Assembly: GCA_903933765.1 (NCBI GenBank)
Contig: CAIZLI010000067.1
Span: 1 to 7,824 of the forward strand
Length of the DNA: 7,824 nt
Direction of reading: 5' to 3'
From: an uncultured Bacteroidota bacterium
GTDB lineage: Bacteria; Bacteroidota; Bacteroidia; Chitinophagales; Chitinophagaceae
Below are positions 1 through 6,316 of this stretch, piece by piece. A program made the translations under genes and the position numbers. A model generated the notes under the pieces. That model made no database searches. It was not told where the DNA came from and saw only the letters and a list, made by a program, of their open reading frames with translations. Every line of letters begins with the position of its first letter. Position 1 is the stretch's first letter.

Positions 1-19
1 CACTCATTTCTTTTGCCAT
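1..19 (-). CDS. Start of an unidentified gene, cut by the left edge (possibly uroporphyrinogen-III synthase)
   Basis: An ATG at 19-17 opens a frame reading M-A-K-E-M-S to the window edge. It lies 15 bases after the stop of the DUF4271 gene on the same strand, so the two are probably co-transcribed. Seven codons cannot identify a protein. In Bacteroidota genomes I recall uroporphyrinogen-III synthase (HemD) commonly following the DUF4271 gene, so that is the leading guess, based on gene order alone. The bases before the ATG are A-rich with no clear Shine-Dalgarno, as is usual in this phylum. Confidence 0.5.
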
Positions 20-34
20 TTTAAACTTTCTACT

Positions 35-1069
35 TTAGTAAGTTCCTCCAAAATACTGCACTATCAATTTGTATAGAATCAATAGTGGTATTATTTCGAA
101 AGCACAAAGGTAAAGAAAAAAATGAAAGGAAGAGACATGTAATTTGTTCCTAACAGATGTTAATGAAAATAGATACCTATATAGGATCAAAAGGGCCATT
201 AAAAAGCCTGCCCCCCATATTGCAAAAGGATGCAAGACCGGCCTTGCGAATGCCAAGATGCCAATGAAAGGTATGAACAGGATACCTAAAACCTTATTGA
301 TCATGAAAATTACAAATATATAGGTTTGAACAAGTTCAATGGTGTTGAAAATATAACCTGCAATGGTTAAACAAATGAACTTCCCAACATACAATCCCAA
401 AAAGAATAAACACATATATAAAAAACCTTCCCAAAACTGAATGGGTAATAAATGCGCATTAAAAATAATCAATGTCGCCAATAAAGAAAAACTCATGACA
501 AAACCAATATTCATAATAAATGAAGCCAAACTATTTTGTAAAAGTTGTTCTCTATTTTGCAACATCCTAAGAGAGGACTGACTAAACTGACTAAAAAGTT
601 TTCCGATATATTGTGGTGCTATTTGAATAATAAAACCATATAAAAAAAGTAATCCAATGACAGCATAAAAAAGTACATCCTTATCGGGTAAAGCAAATTT
701 TTGTTCAATTTTATATAATACATCCCCTGCATTAGATAAGGTTGTTTTTTGGTTGTACAATTGATACGCATTCTTTTTTTGTGTAAAGAAATTGAGGTAC
801 AATTTGAGTACATTAAAGCTACTGTCTTTGGGGTCTCTTGGAATAGTTTGCAAATACCAAGCATCCGCTTGGATGAATGTCTTGGGTATGACAGGCATAT
901 ACTTTACCCATAAAGTATCTTTAATCAATAAACTATCTTGTACAATTGAAATTGTATCAGTTGCAAGCAACCCAGTATCTTTTTGATTTGTTTGCTTCAC
1001 AAGGGTAAAGCTGGACAATACAAAGAGTCCAATGCAGGCCAAGGAAAATTTTTGTAGTAGGGCTAACAT
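35..1069 (-). CDS. DUF4271 domain-containing integral membrane protein
   Basis: A protein of 344 residues from the ATG at 1069. It starts with a signal-peptide-like segment (about residues 1-25: basic residue, hydrophobic run, then SSFTLVK). A predicted periplasmic stretch of about 110 residues follows, and then about seven hydrophobic helices to the C-terminus. The final helix, FFLYLCAFEIIPLLILYKL, matches my recollection of the conserved end of Pfam DUF4271, a family of Bacteroidota membrane proteins of unknown function. No catalytic motif is visible and I assign no activity. A TTG at 1111 would add 14 residues, but it would overlap the divergent hemW promoter and put extra sequence before the signal peptide, so the ATG is preferred. 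An exact -7 element ends seven bases before this ATG. The gene is probably co-transcribed with the gene at 19-1. The family call is from memory of its sequence pattern. Confidence 0.8.
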   Translation of the reverse strand: MLALLQKFSLACIGLFVLSSFTLVKQTNQKDTGLLATDTISIVQDSLLIKDTLWVKYMPVIPKTFIQADAWYLQTIPRDPKDSSFNVLKLYLNFFTQKKNAYQLYNQKTTLSNAGDVLYKIEQKFALPDKDVLFYAVIGLLFLYGFIIQIAPQYIGKLFSQFSQSSLRMLQNREQLLQNSLASFIMNIGFVMSFSLLATLIIFNAHLLPIQFWEGFLYMCLFFLGLYVGKFICLTIAGYIFNTIELVQTYIFVIFMINKVLGILFIPFIGILAFARPVLHPFAIWGAGFLMALLILYRYLFSLTSVRNKLHVSSFHFFLYLCAFEIIPLLILYKLIVQYFGGTY

Positions 1070-1075
1070 CTGCTG

Positions 1076-1083
1076 CAAAAATA
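1076..1083 (-). promoter_or_regulatory. Candidate Bacteroidota -7 element for the DUF4271 gene
   Basis: TATTTTTG on the minus strand matches the TAnnTTTG -7 consensus of the Bacteroidota primary sigma factor exactly. It ends six bases before the ATG at 1069, so transcription would start at or within a base or two of the start codon, giving a leaderless or near-leaderless mRNA. I found no good -33 TTTG at the usual spacing, so support rests on the -7 match and position. Confidence 0.4.
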
Positions 1084-1115
1084 AGTATACTAATGCAGAT
1101 TTAAAGAACAATGCC

Positions 1116-1123
1116 TAGCTTTG
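1116..1123 (+). promoter_or_regulatory. Candidate -7 element for hemW
   Basis: TAGCTTTG matches the TAnnTTTG consensus exactly and lies 15 bases before the preferred hemW ATG at 1139. Transcription would begin around 1128-1130, leaving a leader of about ten bases. No TTTG is present at the expected -33 spacing. It sits back to back with the minus-strand element at 1076-1083. Confidence 0.45.
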
Positions 1124-1138
1124 TTGGTAATTCTACTT

Positions 1139-2281
1139 ATGGCAGGCATCTATCTACATATTCCATTTTGCAAAAAAGCTTGTCATTACTGCAATTTTCA
1201 CTTTTCTACACAGACTGCAGATATGCAAGTATTTGTAGATACACTCATTCAAGAAATTGCGCTTCAGAAAAGCTATATCAAGGAGCCAATTGAGACCATC
1301 TATTTTGGCGGGGGAACGCCTTCCCTTCTTGAGGAAGCACAATTAAAAGAAATCCTTGCAGCAATTGATGCTCATTTTGAAATAGCCGATGTAATTGAAT
1401 GCACATTAGAGGCCAACCCAGACGACATGCATCCAAGTAAAATAGCTGCATGGAAAAAGATAGGCATTAATCGTCTAAGTATTGGCATACAAAGTTTTCA
1501 AGCCAGTGCTTTGACATGGATGAATCGAGCACATACCGTGGAACAATCACATGCTGCAATTCAAATGGCCTTAGATGCAGGCATTGATAATTTAAGCATT
1601 GACTTAATTTATGGTACTCCTAGTTTGTCGGACCAAGCATTGATGGCCGACTTAGATTGGATAGCACATTACCAAATCAAACATGTCTCTTGTTATGCTT
1701 TAACGGTAGAAGAAAAAACTGCCTTAAAAAAACAAATCGAAAAAGGACAGATAGAAAATGTAGATTCAGAAAAACAGGCCAGACATTTTGAAATCGTTTG
1801 TGCTAGATTAAAGACGATGGGTTTGGAGCATTATGAAATCTCAAATTTTGCAAAGCCTGGTTTTAGAAGTCAACACAATAGCCATTACTGGTCTGGTGAA
1901 ACCTATCTTGGACTTGGCCCATCGGCACATTCATTCAATACAATTTCAAGGCAGTGGAATATTGCAAACAATGCATTATATATTAAAAGCATAGCGCAAG
2001 GACAATTAAACTTCGAGATTGAATTGCTCACAGAAGCCAATCGCTACAATGAATACATGATGACGAGCTTAAGACGTATTGAAGGATTTGATCTTGATTT
2101 AATAGCAGCAAAATTTGGGAATCGCTATTACGAACATAGTATTGCAATGATAAATGAAATGGAACCTAGGAATATCTTTAATCAAAATGGCAATCAATAC
2201 AGTTTAAAAGACGAAGCTAAATTCCTTGCAGATGGCATTGCTTCAGATTTCTTTATACTAGAATCTGCTCCAAGTTCTTAA
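1139..2281 (+). CDS. hemW: Radical SAM heme chaperone HemW
   Basis: A 380-residue radical-SAM protein, the usual length for HemW. The iron-sulfur cluster motif is C11-x3-C15-x2-C18-N-F20. The fourth position is Phe, not the Cys of true coproporphyrinogen dehydrogenase HemN (CxxxCxxCxC). Other family marks are GGGTPS (57-62, SAM binding), EANPDD (91-96), NRLSIGIQSF (111-120), DLIYGTP (155-161) and the HemW hallmark HNxxYW (HNSHYW, 236-241), then GLGPSAHS (248-255) and the C-terminal HemW-type domain. HemW binds heme and hands it to acceptor proteins in the cytoplasm; older annotations call it oxygen-independent coproporphyrinogen oxidase. An in-frame TTG at 1121 would add six residues, but the ATG starts directly at the conserved MAGIYLHIPFC and is preferred. 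The last 29 bases overlap the end of convergent gpsA. Confidence 0.95.
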   Translation: MAGIYLHIPFCKKACHYCNFHFSTQTADMQVFVDTLIQEIALQKSYIKEPIETIYFGGGTPSLLEEAQLKEILAAIDAHFEIADVIECTLEANPDDMHPSKIAAWKKIGINRLSIGIQSFQASALTWMNRAHTVEQSHAAIQMALDAGIDNLSIDLIYGTPSLSDQALMADLDWIAHYQIKHVSCYALTVEEKTALKKQIEKGQIENVDSEKQARHFEIVCARLKTMGLEHYEISNFAKPGFRSQHNSHYWSGETYLGLGPSAHSFNTISRQWNIANNALYIKSIAQGQLNFEIELLTEANRYNEYMMTSLRRIEGFDLDLIAAKFGNRYYEHSIAMINEMEPRNIFNQNGNQYSLKDEAKFLADGIASDFFILESAPSS

Positions 2282-3266
2282 AAGTAAGATCGGGCGCCGC
2301 TCCTTCCCATAATATTTGATACACCGCATCCATGATAGGTAGCTTTACTTTCAAGCTTTGATTCATGGTATGGATACACTTACTTGCATTGTAACCTTCT
2401 GCCACCATATTCAGTTCTAATTCTGCAGCCCTAACAGAGTAACCTTTACCAATCATATTTCCAAAAGTTCTGTTTCTACTATGTAAAGAATAACAAGTCA
2501 CTAGCAAATCACCTAAATAAACAGATGCATTGTGATTCATCAATGCTGCTCCACTCGATTCCTTAATGGCAATTTCTTTCAATAATACTTGCATTTCATT
2601 GGCACAATTTGCAATGAATACACTCAAAAAATTATCTCCATATTCCAACCCATGTGCGATACCCGCACCAAGTGCGTAAATATTTTTTGCCACACCAGCA
2701 TATTGAACCCCTATCACATCCATATTGACAATGGTATTGATATACTCTGATTTAAAATAACTTGCAATATTTGTTGTTGCTATTTCATTTAAGCCAGAAA
2801 AAGTCAAATAAGACAATTGTTCAGCTGCAACTTCCTCTGCATGGCTTGGTCCTAATAGGGTAAAGTAAGATGAAAGTGGAAAATTAAATTTTTGTGCAAG
2901 CCAATCATTCAATAAAATATTATGCACTGGCAATACACCTTTCACTGCCGAAACGATTAACTTATCTTTAAGGTCTTGTTCATCTAAAGATGCAAGTGTT
3001 GTTTCAATGTGGATAGAGGGGACGGCCACAATAATGATATCAGAAGCTGCCACCACCAATTTGATATCTGTTGAAAAACTGATTTTTTGTAAATCAAAAT
3101 ATGCATTTCTTAAATAATGCGGATTGTGCTTACGTTTTTCAAAATAATCAATATTGGATTGTTGTCTTAGGCACCAAGTAATATGGTGGCCATTTTCTGT
3201 TACAATCTTTGCAATCGCTGTAGCCCAACTTCCACTACCAATGATACCAATTCGCTTTTGTTCCAT
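2253..3266 (-). CDS. gpsA: Glycerol-3-phosphate dehydrogenase [NAD(P)+]
   Basis: A 337-residue, full-length GpsA. This cytoplasmic enzyme reduces dihydroxyacetone phosphate to sn-glycerol 3-phosphate, the backbone for phospholipids. The N-terminal Rossmann fold carries G10-S-G12-S-W-A. SAVKG (106-110) has a conserved Lys, LLGPSHAEEVA spans 137-147, and YAGVAKNIYALGAG (189-202) holds the catalytic Lys194. HGLEYGDN (205-212), LGDLLVTCYSLHSRNRTFG (251-269, with the substrate-contacting Arg-Asn) and VAEGY (288-292) follow. All key family residues that I can check are present. The YGDNF...AN..NEM stretch resembles the Bacteroidota branch. The gene is monocistronic in appearance: its own -7 element sits four bases before the ATG, right behind the terminator of the efflux operon. 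Its stop lies inside the convergent hemW gene. Confidence 0.95.
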   Translation of the reverse strand: MEQKRIGIIGSGSWATAIAKIVTENGHHITWCLRQQSNIDYFEKRKHNPHYLRNAYFDLQKISFSTDIKLVVAASDIIIVAVPSIHIETTLASLDEQDLKDKLIVSAVKGVLPVHNILLNDWLAQKFNFPLSSYFTLLGPSHAEEVAAEQLSYLTFSGLNEIATTNIASYFKSEYINTIVNMDVIGVQYAGVAKNIYALGAGIAHGLEYGDNFLSVFIANCANEMQVLLKEIAIKESSGAALMNHNASVYLGDLLVTCYSLHSRNRTFGNMIGKGYSVRAAELELNMVAEGYNASKCIHTMNQSLKVKLPIMDAVYQILWEGAAPDLTFKNLEQILV

Positions 3267-3270
3267 TGTA

Positions 3271-3278
3271 CAAACATA
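3271..3278 (-). promoter_or_regulatory. Candidate -7 element for gpsA
   Basis: TATGTTTG on the minus strand is an exact TAnnTTTG match and ends four bases before the gpsA ATG. A start site about five bases downstream would fall on the A of ATG, implying a leaderless transcript. The -33 region would lie in the T-tract and 3' arm of the upstream terminator hairpin (3289-3303), and no TTTG is present there. Confidence 0.45.
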
Positions 3279-3288
3279 AGAAATTCAT

Positions 3289-3325
3289 AAAAAAAGGGGC
3301 GCATTTTTTAAATGCGCCCCTTTTT
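3289..3325 (-). terminator. Rho-independent terminator of the TolC-adaptor efflux operon
   Basis: A perfect inverted repeat: GGGGCGCATTT (3296-3306) pairs with AAATGCGCCCC (3310-3320) around a TTT loop. The flanking AAAAA (3291-3295) and TTTTT (3321-3325) can extend the stem to 16 bp. On the minus strand the hairpin is followed by seven T's (3295-3289), a classic intrinsic terminator lying 27 bases after the adaptor stop codon. Because the A/T flanks are symmetrical it could also stop plus-strand transcription, for example readthrough from hemW across gpsA. Confidence 0.9.
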
Positions 3326-3351
3326 AAAGGTCAATTTTATATCTAATCCCC

Positions 3352-4695
3352 TTATTTCTCCTCAAATAACTTTTCTTTGGTAACTACTTTTACTAAAGAA
3401 CCATCTTTTAATGTCTTGCTAACGATACTATAAGGTCCTGTGATCACTTGGTCTCCTACTTTCAATCCAGCGACTTCGATAAAGTTTAAGTCCTGAATAT
3501 CTGTTTTTACCTTCACCATTTTCACCTTATTGTCTTTTTGTAAAACAAAAACCACTTCATTTAATTCTTGTTCTTTTGCAGGTTCTTTCTCTGTGTTGTT
3601 ATTGGTCGTACTAGACACTTTAGTATCTTTTCCTTTACCATCACTGTCTCTTGTTGTAACTGCATTCAATGGTACAGAAACCACATTTACTTTAGACTTA
3701 GTTTGAATATCTGCACTCGCAGTCATACCTGGTCTAAAAGGGAAAATAGCATTCTCTTGAATTAAGTCTGCATAACTATCTGTTAATAAACGGATATGTA
3801 CTTTATAGTTGGCTACTTCTGCAGCTGAACTGATGCCGGAGGCTGCAGTGATTGGATTGGCAATCTTGTATACAATGCCTTTGAACTTTCTATTGTTATA
3901 CGCATCCACTTCTACCAATGCAGTGTCCCCTAATTTCACTTTTGTAATATCATTCTCACCCACATCTACTCTTACTTCTATACTCTTCATATCAGCCACA
4001 CGCATCATTTCGGTACCAGCCATTTGCGCAGTTCCAACCACACGTTCTCCTTTTTTTACATTCATCAAACTAATGATACCATCCATTGGAGAAACAATTG
4101 TCGTTCTTGCTAAGTCCTTCTCTGCTCTTGCCAATTGTGCTTTCACACCTTGTACTTGCGCTTCTCCACTCTTAATAGACTCTTTAGCAGCATTGTAGCT
4201 TGATTCTGCAGAACGATACGTTTGTTCTACTTGCTCGTATTCTGCTCTAGATACAATCTTGTCTGCAAATAATTTTTTGTAACGCTCGTAAGCTGCTTTA
4301 GAACTTTCGTAGCCATTTTTTAAGCCACTCAAATTTGCTTTGACATTTTCATATTGTGCTTTCACCTGATTCACAGAAGCAGTTACTTGATCTCTTTGAG
4401 AAGAGTAGATGTCTGCGTAGATCTTAGCTAAAACTTGCCCCTTCGTCACTTTCGCGCCTTCTTCAACAAATAAGCTTACAATCTCTCCAGAAATATCTGG
4501 ACTTACTTTTACTTCAATTTCGGGATACACTTTACCACTGGCATTCACCGACTCAGTAAGCGTTCTTAGTTCCACTTTCTCTACGGTCACTTCGATACCT
4601 TCTTCTTTACCAATGACCCCCGCTTTTTTAAGGCCCACTAATACTACAACTAGTACGACAAAAACTACGATACCCCAAATGATTTTCTTATTCAT
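3352..4695 (-). CDS. Efflux periplasmic adaptor (membrane-fusion protein, HlyD/MacA-like)
   Basis: A 447-residue membrane-fusion protein that would bridge an inner-membrane pump and the TolC channel across the periplasm. A single N-terminal membrane anchor (about 6-22) precedes the first half of the biotinyl-lipoyl domain (SPDISGEIVSLFVEEGAKVTKG, 65-86). A long alpha-helical hairpin rich in Ala, Gln, Lys and Glu (about 96-195) follows, then the second lipoyl half (TTIVSPMDGIISLMNVKKGERV, 198-219), a beta-barrel domain and a membrane-proximal domain. Within the last lies a hydrophilic low-complexity stretch (about 348-378, rich in Lys, Thr, Asn, Asp and Glu) that looks like a flexible loop. 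The long hairpin and single anchor fit both MacA-type (ABC) and RND adaptors, so the pump class and substrate are undetermined. The gene follows the TolC gene by 29 bases with an A-rich, SD-free start region, and ends just before a strong terminator. Confidence 0.9.
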   Translation of the reverse strand: MNKKIIWGIVVFVVLVVVLVGLKKAGVIGKEEGIEVTVEKVELRTLTESVNASGKVYPEIEVKVSPDISGEIVSLFVEEGAKVTKGQVLAKIYADIYSSQRDQVTASVNQVKAQYENVKANLSGLKNGYESSKAAYERYKKLFADKIVSRAEYEQVEQTYRSAESSYNAAKESIKSGEAQVQGVKAQLARAEKDLARTTIVSPMDGIISLMNVKKGERVVGTAQMAGTEMMRVADMKSIEVRVDVGENDITKVKLGDTALVEVDAYNNRKFKGIVYKIANPITAASGISSAAEVANYKVHIRLLTDSYADLIQENAIFPFRPGMTASADIQTKSKVNVVSVPLNAVTTRDSDGKGKDTKVSSTTNNNTEKEPAKEQELNEVVFVLQKDNKVKMVKVKTDIQDLNFIEVAGLKVGDQVITGPYSIVSKTLKDGSLVKVVTKEKLFEEK

Positions 4696-4724
4696 TTTAT
4701 TTATTTTATGCTGCTATTAAAAGA

Positions 4725-6185
4725 TTAAAGAGAAAGTGCTTCTCCTTTATAAAACTCAAGTAATTTGATTCTAAAGACATACTCATATTGAGCTGCTTTA
4801 TAATTTACTTTAGCCTTTAAAAAATTATTTTGATTGTTTAACAATTCTATGGTACCCAATAAGCCTAATTCATAACGCTTTGTAGCAAAGCTATATGCCT
4901 TCTCTGCCGATGTGACTGCCTTTTGATTTGCGTTCAATTTATTAAATGCAACCACCGCATTGGTGTAAGCTGCATAAATATCTTGTTTTAACTTTCTCTG
5001 TGTATTTTCTTGTTGTAAACTAGCAGACTGATAATTTAATTTTGACTGCTGATAGGCTGATTTAGATTGATTGGCATTGAAAATTGGAATCGATAACTGA
5101 AATCCAAAATTCTGTCCAAAGTTGTTATCTAATTGCTTACCCCATCCCTTCCAGATATTACTAAAATCTCTGTTAGCTGTTACGGTATTGTACAAAGGAC
5201 TTTGCACATAATATTTTGCAGAACCCACTGTTACAAAAGGACTAGTAGGTGAAATATTACTAAAACCTGCAGGCTCAACACCACTGATGTATTTAAATGA
5301 ATTGGAGAAATTGGAACTTAATGAATAGCCAAAACTTAAAGTTGGATAGAACCCTGCTTTAGCAACAAGCTGATTTTTTTCAGCTGCCTTTACTCTTAAG
5401 TTAGCTGCTTTGATGTTCGGAAGATTTTGTTCTGCAACATTAAATACATAGTCTGGTTGCAAGTCTGCAAAAGCTTGTAATTTAATTTGATCTACTGGTT
5501 GTACATATACATCAAACGCTTCGGAAGCATCTAAATTCAACAATGCTTTTAAACTTAATTTACTTTGTTCCACATTAGAGATGGCTGTGATATAATTACT
5601 GCTATCATTTGCCAATTGGGTTTCTAATTCTAATAAGTTAATTTCTGGTAACAAGCCAACTTCTACACGCTTTTTAGTGGCAGCCAATTGCTCTGTTGTT
5701 TGTGCAATTTGAATTTTCGCTATTTCTGATTGTTCGATGGTAGATAAAACTTGTAAATAAAATGTAGCCACATTCACAGAGATATCATTCGACGCGGTCT
5801 GAAGATCAGCGATACTTGCCAACCAACTATAATTACTTGCAGCAGCTGTATTGCTTAATCTGTTGTTATTATAAACTTGAACACCTCCATTCATGCCAAA
5901 ATTATTGTATAAAAATTGTGTTGTGGTGAAGGCATTGGTCACTGGGTCAATAGAACGTCCTAAACGCATCCCTAAACCAGAAGATCCACTCATGGTAGGT
6001 AATTGGTTGTCCTTAGCCTGATCTGCTTGAAGTTTAGCCAATCTTGCTTGTATATCAGCTTGTTGAACTGAAATATTATGCTTAATAGCGTATTCCACAC
6101 AAGTTCTTAAATCCCATTGTGAAGGTGCCTGTGCCGTTAAGCACATTGTAATTCCAAGAAAAATAAACGAAAAAATGTATCTCAT
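4725..6185 (-). CDS. TolC family outer-membrane efflux channel
   Basis: A 486-residue protein with a Sec signal peptide (about 1-20, cleavage probably after AQA). It then has the typical outer-membrane efflux protein architecture of two repeats. Each repeat contains long amphipathic helices and the channel motif: KKRVEVGLLPEINLLELE (171-188) in the first and TKRYELGLLGTIELLNNQ (455-472) in the second. The opening LRTCVEYAIKHN (26-37) and the beta-strand motif FGFQLSIPIFN (370-380) are also characteristic. The insertion around residues 290-360, rich in Ser, Asn, Tyr and Phe, fits an outer-membrane strand/loop region. Trimers of such proteins form the exit duct for tripartite efflux pumps or type I secretion. 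It is the first gene of a two-gene operon with the adaptor at 3352-4695, and a palindrome just upstream suggests control by a DNA-binding regulator. Substrate unknown. Confidence 0.93.
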   Translation of the reverse strand: MRYIFSFIFLGITMCLTAQAPSQWDLRTCVEYAIKHNISVQQADIQARLAKLQADQAKDNQLPTMSGSSGLGMRLGRSIDPVTNAFTTTQFLYNNFGMNGGVQVYNNNRLSNTAAASNYSWLASIADLQTASNDISVNVATFYLQVLSTIEQSEIAKIQIAQTTEQLAATKKRVEVGLLPEINLLELETQLANDSSNYITAISNVEQSKLSLKALLNLDASEAFDVYVQPVDQIKLQAFADLQPDYVFNVAEQNLPNIKAANLRVKAAEKNQLVAKAGFYPTLSFGYSLSSNFSNSFKYISGVEPAGFSNISPTSPFVTVGSAKYYVQSPLYNTVTANRDFSNIWKGWGKQLDNNFGQNFGFQLSIPIFNANQSKSAYQQSKLNYQSASLQQENTQRKLKQDIYAAYTNAVVAFNKLNANQKAVTSAEKAYSFATKRYELGLLGTIELLNNQNNFLKAKVNYKAAQYEYVFRIKLLEFYKGEALSL

Positions 6186-6223
6186 TGTCTGTATTGATAA
6201 TTATAAATTCCTATTATACAATA

Positions 6224-6231
6224 CAAAAGTA
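6224..6231 (-). promoter_or_regulatory. Candidate -7 element of the efflux operon
   Basis: TACTTTTG on the minus strand matches TAnnTTTG exactly. A start site near 6217-6219 would give a leader of about 32-34 bases before the TolC ATG. There is no TTTG at the expected -33 spacing. That position is instead occupied by the palindrome at 6248-6266. This element falls between the permease stop and the TolC start, so the operon probably has its own promoter. Confidence 0.5.
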
Positions 6232-6247
6232 ATGCAAACCTTAGGAG

Positions 6248-6266
6248 TTGTCTAATTTTTAGACAA
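6248..6266. promoter_or_regulatory. Perfect palindrome, candidate repressor operator of the efflux operon
   Basis: TTGTCTAA-TTT-TTAGACAA is a perfect inverted repeat with 8-bp arms and a 3-base centre. It lies 16 bases upstream of the efflux operon -7 element and so covers the usual -33 region. Its size and symmetry fit the site of a dimeric MarR- or TetR-type regulator, which commonly control efflux genes. No regulator gene is in the window, so the protein is unknown. It is A+T-rich and not followed by a T-tract on the minus strand, so it is unlikely to be a terminator of the permease gene. Confidence 0.5.
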
Positions 6267-6316
6267 GCGGACATTCAATTGGCTGAACAGCTATGGGTGG
6301 GTATAAATGGCTTCCC

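Noticed and set aside
1070..1111. TTG start at 1111 extending the DUF4271 protein by 14 residues
   Set aside because: The extension precedes a good signal peptide, has no initiation signal, and overlaps both candidate promoters.
1121..1138. TTG start at 1121 for hemW
   Set aside because: The extra six residues lie before the family's conserved MxGIYxHIPFC start, and the TTG lies within the -7 element itself.
1139..2281. Annotation as oxygen-independent coproporphyrinogen III dehydrogenase (HemN)
   Set aside because: The fourth position of the cluster motif is Phe, not Cys, and HNxxYW is present, both marks of HemW.
3809..4198. A 129-codon plus-strand open frame inside the adaptor gene
   Set aside because: It is antisense to well-conserved lipoyl and hairpin coding sequence, has no recognisable domain, and looks like a shadow of codon bias. 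The same applies to the open frames at 619-864, 792-986, 1154-1342, 3568-3765 and 6456-6695.
6212..6238. E. coli-type sigma70 boxes (TTGCAT and TATAAT) upstream of the TolC gene
   Set aside because: The spacing is only about 13 bases, and the phylum's primary sigma factor uses a different consensus, which is matched exactly at 6224-6231.
6248..6266. The palindrome as an intrinsic terminator of the permease gene
   Set aside because: The stem is A+T-rich and is followed on the minus strand by CTCCTAAGG, not a T-tract.
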